64,000 nt of DNA from Phytohabitans sp037414955 (GTDB lineage Bacteria; Actinomycetota; Actinomycetes; Mycobacteriales; Micromonosporaceae), in NCBI GenBank assembly GCA_037414955.1, contig JBBEWH010000180.1, forward strand, positions 25,283-89,282, given 5' to 3'. The translations under genes and the position numbers were made by a program. This document shows, piece by piece, positions 15,801-24,800 of the stretch; position 1 is the stretch's first letter; the number at the start of each line of letters is the position of its first letter. The notes under the pieces were generated by a model, which worked only from the letters and a program-made list of their open reading frames with translations, ran no database searches and was not told the DNA's origin.

Positions 15801-18800
15801 CGTCCAGCTCATGGTGGAGCTGCGCGGTCCGCTCGACGCCGCGCGGCTGCGCGGCGCCGCGCAGGCGCTGCTGGACCGGCACGCCGCGCTGCGCGCGGGC
15901 TTCCACCAGCGCCCCGACGGGCGGGTGGTTCAGACGGTCGCGGACGGGGTGGCCGTGCCGTGGCGCGAGATCGACCTCACCGGGTACCCGGAGAGCGAGC
16001 GCGTGGCCCGCGCCGCCGCCGTCGCGGAGGCGGAACGCCGCGTACCCTTCGACCTGGCGCGGCCGCCGCTGCTGCGGTGTGTGCTGGTTCGCCGGGACGC
16101 CGAGCGGCACGACCTGGTGCTGCGCTTCCACCACATCGTGGCGGACGGCTGGTCGGTGTCCGTGTTGCTGCGCGAGTTGCTCGCCCGCTACGGCGGGGCC
16201 GAGCTGCCGCCGGTCACGCCGTACCCGGCGTACCTGACCTGGCTGGCCGGCCGCGATCAGCGGGCGGCTCGGGAGGCGTGGGGCGCCGCGCTGGCCGGCC
16301 TGGACGAGCCGACCCGCCTCGCGCCGGCGAGCACCCCGGCCGCGAACGGCCCGGCGCGCCCGGAGGAGGTCCGGGTCGCGCTGCCCGCCGCGCTGACCGC
16401 GGCCCTGACGGCGCGCGCCCGGGAGCGCGGCCTCACCCTGGGTACCCTCGTGCAGGGCGCCTGGGGCCTGCTGCTCGGCCGCCTCCTGGGCCGCGCCGAC
16501 GTGGTGTTCGGCACCACGGTCTCCGGCCGGGCGGCCGATGTGGACGGTGTCGAGTCGATGGTCGGCCTGTTCATCAACACGCTGCCGGTGCGGGTGCGCT
16601 GCCGGCCGGAGCGGCCGGTCGCCGAGGCGCTGGGCCGGTTGCAGGCGGAGCGGGTCGCGCTGCTGGACCACGAGCACCTCGGGCTGGCCACGATCCAGCG
16701 GGACGCCGGGCTGGGCGATCTGTTCGACACGCTCGTGGTGGTGGAGAACTACCCGGTCGACGGCGAGCTGCGCGACCCGTCCGGCGCGCTCACCGTGACC
16801 GGACTGGACTACGTGGACACCGGACACTACCCGCTCGCGGTCATCGTGTTACCGGCCGAGCGCCTGGAGCTGCGGCTCAAGCACGACGCGACCCGGGTCG
16901 CCGGCCCGGCGGCGCGGCGCGTCGCCGACCGCCTCGTGCGGGTGCTCGAAGCCATCGCCGCGGACCCGGACCAGCCGGCCGGCCGGCTCGACGTGTCCAC
17001 ACCGGACGAACGGCACCCGCTGGTGGGCGAGGCGCGGGAGTTGCCGCCCGCCACGCTGGTGGACGGGTTCGTCCAACAAGCTGCCCGATGCCCCGACGCG
17101 ATCGCGGTCATCGAGGGCGACGCCGAGGTGTCCTTCGGGGAGCTGGACCGCCGGTCGTCTGTCCTCGCCGGTCGGCTGCGCGCGCGGGGCATCGGGCCCG
17201 AACACGTGGTGGCGGTCGCGATACCCCGCTCGATGGACCTGGTGGTGGCCCTCCTAGGCGTCCTCAAATCCGGCGCGGCATACCTCCCCATCGACGCGAA
17301 CCTGCCGGCGGACCGCCGCGCCTTCATGCTCGCGGACGCTGATGCCGCCGCCCTCCTCACTCCCACAGACGACGACATCCGCCGATCTTGCGATAGTCAT
17401 GCCCAGATGCCCGAAATGGAGCCTGAGCAGTGCAAGATCGGCGGGGGAGACCATGCCGCGTACGTCATCTACACCTCGGGGTCTACGGGGCGGCCCAAGG
17501 GGGTCGTCGTGACGCACCGCGCCGTCACCGCCCAGCTCGCGTGGGCGCAGGACCGGTTCCCGCTCGGCCCCACCGACCGGGTGCTGCATCAGCTCTCGGC
17601 CAGCTTCGACCCGTCCCTCCTGGAGCTGTTCTGGCCGCTGGGCGTGGGCGCCACGGTGGTGCTGGCGCCGCCGGACGCGCACCGCGACCCGGCGCGGCTC
17701 GCCGAGCTCGTCAAGCGCCGCGGCGTCACGACGCTCACCACCGTCTCGTCGGTGCTCGGCGCGTTCGCCGACGTCGCCGCCGCCGACCCGGACGCGTTCG
17801 CCATGCTGCGCCGGGTGTTCGCGGGCGGTGACGCGCTGCCCGTCGAGGTGGCCGCCCGCTGGCGTGCCCGCACCGGGGTGCCGGTGTACAACGTGTACGG
17901 TCCGACCGAGACCACCATCCAGGTCACGTACCAGGAAGCGGAGAGCGGCGGCACCGGCACCGTCCCGATCGGACGTCCGGTGTGGAACACCCGGCTGTAC
18001 GTGCTGGACGCGGCCCTGCGCCCGGCCACCACCGGGGAGCTGTACGTCGGCGGCATCCAGCTCGCGCGCGGCTATCACGGCCGGACGGGGCTCACCGCGA
18101 GCCGGTTCGTCGCCGACCCGTTCGCGCCGGGCGAGCGGATGTACCGCACCGGTGACCTCGTGCGGCGCCGTGCCGACGGTGTGTTGGACTACCTCGGCCG
18201 CGCCGACCAGCAGGTGAAGATCCGGGGCAACCGGGTCGAGCCGGGCGAGGTGGAGGACCGGCTCCGGCGGCTGCCGGGTGTGGCGGAGGCGGCCGTGGTG
18301 GCGCGCCGCGACGGGCCGGGCGGCGCGCGGCTGGTCGGGTACGCGGTACCCGTCCCCGGATCCGCTGTGGACGCCGAGGCGCTCCGCGTCGAGCTGGCCG
18401 CGGCCCTGCCGGACGCCATGGTGCCGTCGGTCATCGTCGCGCTCGACGCCCTGCCGCGCACGCCCAGCGGCAAGGTGGACCGGGCCGCCCTGCCGGCGCC
18501 GGCCACCCAGCGCGCGGCCGCGCGGGCGCCCGGCGACGCCCGGGAAGCCGCGCTGTGCACCGCGTTCGCCGCGGTGCTCGGCCTTGCCGAGGTAGGGGTC
18601 GACGACGACTTCTTCGCGCTCGGCGGCGACAGCATCCTGTCGATCGCGGTCGCGTCCCGGGCCCGCGCCGCCGGGCTTGACCTCGGGCCGCGCGAGGTCT
18701 TCACGCACCGCACGCCGGCCGCGCTGGCGCGCGCCGCCGGTGCCGGCGTGGCACCGGACGCCGTCCCGGACCGGCCGCTGGTGACCCTCACCGAGGAGGA

Positions 18801-21800
18801 GACCGCGCGGGTACGCCGGGCCGCCGGCCGCCCGGTCGACGACGTGTGGCCGCTGTCCCCGCTCCAGGAAGGGCTGTACTTCCACGCCAGCTACGACGCG
18901 GCGGACATCGACGTCTACACCGCGCAGGCGGCGTTCGACTTCCGGGCCGGGCTCGACGCCGACCGCCTGCGGGCCGCGTGCGCCGCGCTGCTGACCCGCA
19001 ACCCGGCCACCCGGGCCGGCTTCCTCAGCGACGGGCTGTCCCGCCCGGTGCAGTTCGTGGTGGCCGAGCCGCGGGTGCCGCTGACCGAAGTGGACCTGTC
19101 GGACCTGCCGCCGCCGGAGCGGGACGCCCGGCTCGACGAGATCATGGCCGCCGACCGCACCCGGCGCTTCGACCTGGCCAGCCCGCCGCTGTTCCGGCTG
19201 TTGCTGCTCCGGCTCGGTGCCGGCGTTGACCGCCTGGTCGTCAGCCACCACGTGCTGGTGTGGGACGGCTGGTCGGCGTCGGTGTTCCTGGAGCAGCTGC
19301 TCGGCCTGTACGCGAGCGGCGGCGACGACCGCGCGCTCGCGCCCGCGGGCTCCTATCGGGACTACCTGGCCTGGCTGGCCACTCAGGACACCGCGGCGTC
19401 GGCGCGGGCCTGGCGGGAGGCGCTGGCCGGGCTGGCCGAGCCGACGCTGGTCGCGCCCGCCGGTACGGCGACGCACCCGGTCCTGCCCCAGCGGCACCGG
19501 GTGGAGCTGGACGAGGACGTCAGCGAGCGGCTGCGCGCCACCGCCCGGCGGCTCGGCGTCACGCTCAACACCGTGCTGAACGCGGCCTGGGGGCTGGCGC
19601 TGTCCAACCTGGTCGGTCGGGCCGACGTCGTGTTCGGCGCCACGGTCGCCGGCCGCACCGCGCCGATCGACCACGTCGAGAACGCCATCGGCCTGTTCCT
19701 CAACACGGTACCGGTGCGGGTGGCGCTCGACCCGCGCGAGCCGGTCGCGGACCTGCTCCGCCGGCTGCACGCGGAGCGCACGGCGCTCATGCCGCACGAG
19801 TACCTCGGGCTCGGCGACGTCCAGCGGGAAAGTGACCATGGCGCGCTGTTCGACTCGCTCTTCGCGCTGCAGAACATCGGCGGCGAGGACGAACTGGCCG
19901 CCCTGCGGGAGCGGCACGGCGTGGTCGAGGTCGGCAGCGTCGACGCCACCCACTACCCGCTCGCCGTCGTGGTGACCCCGGCCCGGCGGCTGCGCGCCAC
20001 GCTCGCGTACCGGCCGGACGTGCTGGACGCGGACCTGGCGGCGGCGGTGCTGGACCGCTTCGCGACCGCGCTGGCCGGGCTGGTGGCCGACGTGTCGGCG
20101 CCGGTCGGTGCCGTCGACGTCCTGCCCGACGGGGCCCGCCAGCGGCTCGCCACCGACTGGGACCGCACCGCCCACCCGGTCGGCGACGAGACGGTGGCCG
20201 ACCTGTTGGCCGCGCAGGCGGCCCGCACGCCCGGCGAGACGGCGCTGGTCTTCGGCGCCGAGCGGGTCAGCTACGCCGAGCTGGACGCCCGGGTCAACCG
20301 GATGGCGCGGCTGCTGATCGCCCAGGGCGCCGCGCCGGAACGGGTGGTCGCGCTCGCGCTGCCCCGGTCCATCGACATGGTGGTCGCGCTGTTCGCCGTG
20401 CTGCGCACCGGCGCCGCGTACCTGCCGCTCGAACTGGACCACCCGGTGGAGCGGCTGGCGCTGATGCTGGACGACGCGCGGCCGGTGTGCGTGCTGTCCA
20501 CAGTGGCGGTCGCGGCCACGCTGCCGGTGGACTGCGTGGCGGTCGACGCCGTCGACCTGTCCATGTTCGACGACGCACCGCTGGGGCTGCGGTTCTCCCT
20601 CGAGCATCCCGCGTACGTCATCTACACCTCCGGCTCCACCGGCCGGCCCAAGGGCGTCGTCACCCCGTACCGGGGCCTGACCAACATGCAGCTCAACCAC
20701 CGCGAAGCCATCTTCGGCCCGACCATCGCGGCGGCCGGCGGCCGGCGGCTGCGGATCGCGCACACCGTGTCGTTCGCGTTCGACATGTCCTGGGAGGAGC
20801 TGCTCTGGCTCGTCGAGGGGCACGAGGTGCACGTGTGCGACGAGGAACTGCGGCGCGACGCGTCGGCATTGGTCGCCTACTGCCAACGGCACCGGATCGA
20901 CGTGGTGAACGTGACCCCCACGTACGCCCAGCACCTCTTCGAGGAGGGGCTGCTCGACGGTCCACACCGGCCGCCGCTGGTGCTGCTGGGCGGCGAGGCG
21001 GTCTCGGACGCGGTGTGGAACCGGCTGCGGGACACCGAGGGAACGCTCGGGTACAACCTGTACGGGCCCACCGAATACACCATCAACACGCTCGGTGGCG
21101 GCACCGAGGACAGCGCCACCCCGACCGTGGGCACGCCGATCTGGAACACCCGGGCGTACATCGTGGACACCTGGCTACGGCCGGTCCCGGACGGGGCGGC
21201 CGGTGAGCTGTACATCGGCGGCGTCGGCCTCGCGCGCGGCTACCTGGACCAGCCGGGCCTCAGCGCGGCGCGCTTCGTGGCCGACCCGTTCGGCCCGCCC
21301 GGCTCGCGCATGTACCGCACGGGGGACCTGGTCCGCCGCGGCTCGAGCCCCCCGCCACTAGGGGAGCATGGTGGCGGGAACCTCGACTTCCTGGGCCGCA
21401 CCGACGACCAGATCAAGATCCGCGGGTACCGGGTGGAGCTGGGCGAGATCGAGTCGGTGCTCGCCGCGCACGCGCTCGTCGCCCAGGCCGCCGTGGTGGT
21501 GCGCGACGAGCGCCTCGTCGGGTACGTCGTGCCCGCCGGCTCCGATGTGGACCGGGAGGCGGCGGAGGCCGCCCAGGTCGGGGAGTGGCAGCAGATCTAC
21601 GACGCCGAGTACACCCAGATCGGCACCGCGCTGTCCACGGAGGACTTCTCCGGCTGGGACAGCAGCTACGACGGCCAGCCCATCCCGCTCGCCGACATGC
21701 GCGAGTGGCGGGAGACGACGCTGGCCCACATCCGGTCTCTGCGTCCCCGCCGGGTGCTGGAGATCGGCGTCGGCAGTGGACTGTTGCTCTCCCCACTGGC

Positions 21801-24800
21801 GCCGGACTGCGAGGCGTACTGGGGTACCGACTTCGCGCCGTCGGTCGTCGCGCAGCTCCGCGCCGGCGTGGCCGCCGACCCGCGGCTGCGCGGCCGGGTG
21901 GAGCTGCGCTGCCAGCCGGCGGACGTGTTCGACGGCCTGCCGCGCGGCTTCTTCGACACCGTCGTGGTGAACTCGGTGGTCCAGTACTTCCCGAGCCGCG
22001 ACTACCTCACCCGGGTGCTGACCGGCGCGCTGGAGCTGCTCGCGCCCGGCGGCGCGGTGTTCGTCGGCGACGTGCGCAACCTGCGGCTCGCCGAGCACTT
22101 CCACGCGGCGGTCGCGGCGCCGCCCGGCGCGGCGGCCCGCGAGAAGGAACTGCTCATCGACCCGGACTACTTCGCGACCCTGCCGGGCGTCACGGCGGCG
22201 GTGGCGGTGCGCCGCGGCCGCAGCCACAACGAACTCACCCGCTACCGCTACAACGCCGTCCTGATGCATGGAAGGGACCCTTCCTATGCGGAAAGCGATA
22301 AGAAGGTGCCCTTCCAATCGCTCGACGCGGTGGCGGGGCAGCTCGCGGACGGGCTGTGGGTGACGGGGGTGCCGAACGCGCGGCTCGGGGTCGATGGCGG
22401 GGTGGAGCCGGAGGAGCTGTACGACCTCGGCGCCGCGCACGGGTACCACGTGCACGTCACCTGGTCGGCCGGCGACGACACCGCCCTGGACGCGGTGTTC
22501 ACGCGGGACCCGGCGTTCGTGGCGCACGCGCCGTCCGGCGACCGTCCGCTGACCAACGACCCGGCGGCGGCCCGCGACGCCGGCGCCCTCGCCCACCGGC
22601 TCCGCGAGCACCTCAAGCGGCACCTGCCCGACTACATGGTGCCGGCCGCGTTCGTGACGCTGGACCGGTTGCCGCTCACCGTGAACGGCAAGCTCGACCT
22701 CACGGCGCTGCCGGACGCCGCGCCCACGGTCCAGCGTGGACCGGCCCGCCCGCCCTCGACAGCGGCCGAAGAGGTCCTGTGTGGACTCTACGCGGAGGTG
22801 CTGGGCCTGCCGGAGGTCGGCGTCGACGACAACTTCTTCGACCTCGGCGGCCACTCGCTGCTGGCCACCCGGCTGGTCAGCCGCGCGCGCACGGCGCTCG
22901 GCACCGAGCTGGCGATCCGCGACCTCTTCGAGGCGCCCACCGTCGCCGAGCTCGCGGCCCGGGCCGCCGGCCGCACCGGGCGCCGGCCCGCGCTGGTGCC
23001 GGTCGACCGCCCGGCCGAGATCCCCGCCTCGTACGCCCAGCAGCGCCTCTGGGTGCTCCAGCAACTGGACGGGGATTCGGCCGCCTACAACTTCCCGATC
23101 GTCATGCGGCTGCGCGGCGCGTTCGACGTCGACGCCTTCCGCGCCGCGCTCGCCGACGTGGCGGGGCGGCACGAGGCGCTGCGGACGGTCTTCGCGGAGC
23201 GCGACGGGCGGCCGGTGCAACGCGTCCTGCCCGCACCCGCGTACCCCGTCGTGGAGGTGGTGACCGCCCACCCGGTCGCCGCGACCGGCGATGCCGGTGA
23301 CCGGGCCGGCGACCCGGCCGCGGTGGTGGCCGCGGCCGTGCGGCGGCCCTTCGACCTCGCCGCCGAGCTGCCGGTGCGGGCCACCGTGGTGACGGTGGCG
23401 CCGGACGAGCACGTGGTGCTCGTGCTGCTGCACCACATCACCACCGACGAGTGGTCGGACGGGCCGTTCCTGCGCGACCTCGCCACCGCCTACACGGCCC
23501 GGGTCGCCGGTCACGGTCCGGAGTGGACGCCGCTGCCCGTGCAGTACGCCGACTACACGCTGTGGCAGCGCGAGCTGCTCGGTGACGAGTCCGATCCGGA
23601 CAGTCTCGCCGGCCGGCAGCTCGCCTACTGGCGGGAAGCGCTGCGCGGCGCGCCGGAGCGGATCGAGCTGCCGGGGGCGGCCACGATCGGTGCCGGCGAC
23701 GCGGGCGCCTCGCTGACCGTCGACCTCGGCGCGGCGGCCGCCGCCGGGCTCCGGAGCCTCGCCCAGCGCAGCGGCGCCAGCATGTTCATGGTGGCGCACG
23801 CCGCGGTCGCGGCCCTGCTGCACCGGCTCGGCTCGGGCACCGACATCCCCCTCGGCGCGCCGATCGCCGGGCGTACCGACGAGGCGCTCGACGGTCTGGT
23901 CGGCTTCTTCGTCAACACGCTCGTGCTGCGCGCCGACCTCTCCGGCGACCCGAGCTTCGGTGACCTCGTCGGCCGGGTCAGGACCGCCGACCTGGCCGCG
24001 TTCGAACACCAGGACGTGCCGTTCGAGGCGGTCGTCAAGGCGCTCAACCCGGATCGGTCGCTGGCCAGCAACCCGCTCTTCCAGGTGATGGTGGTCTACC
24101 GTAACCGGTCCGACGAGGACTTCGCGCTGCCCGGCCTGACCGTCACGCCGGAGCCCGCCGAGACTGGCACGGCCCGCTTCGACCTGGTGTTCGCGTTCGT
24201 CGAACGTTCTGGGGAAGCAGAGCGCCCGGGCGGGCTCGACCTGCTGCTCGAATACCGCACCGGCCTGTTCGACGCGGAGACGGTGGCCCGCCTCGGCGAG
24301 CGGCTGGCGCTGCTGCTGGCGCAGGCCGCCGCCGACCCGGACGCGCCGCTGAGCCGGCTCGACGTGCTCGCCGCCGGCGAGCGGGAGCGGGTGCTGCGCG
24401 ACTTCAACGCCACCGAGCGGGTGGTGCCCGAGGAGTCGTTCCCGGCCCTGTTCGCCCGCCAGGTCGCCGCGCGGCCGGACGCGGTGGCCATCGTGGACGG
24501 CGACCGCCGGGTGTCCTATGCGGAACTCGACGCGCTCGCCGGCGGGGTGGCCGGCATCCTCGCCGCGCGCGGCGTCGGCCGGGAGGACGTGGTCGGGGTC
24601 GCCGTACCCCGGTCGACCGAGATGGTGGCCGCCGCGCTGGGTGCGATGCGGCTCGGCGCCGCGTACCTGCCGCTGGACCAGAACCAGCCCGAGGAGCGGC
24701 TGGCGTACATGGTGGCCGACTCGGGGGCGTCCATCGTGGTCACGCCGGCGACGTTCGGGTCCGAGACCGCGCCGCGGCCACCGGCCGACATCACGCTAGA

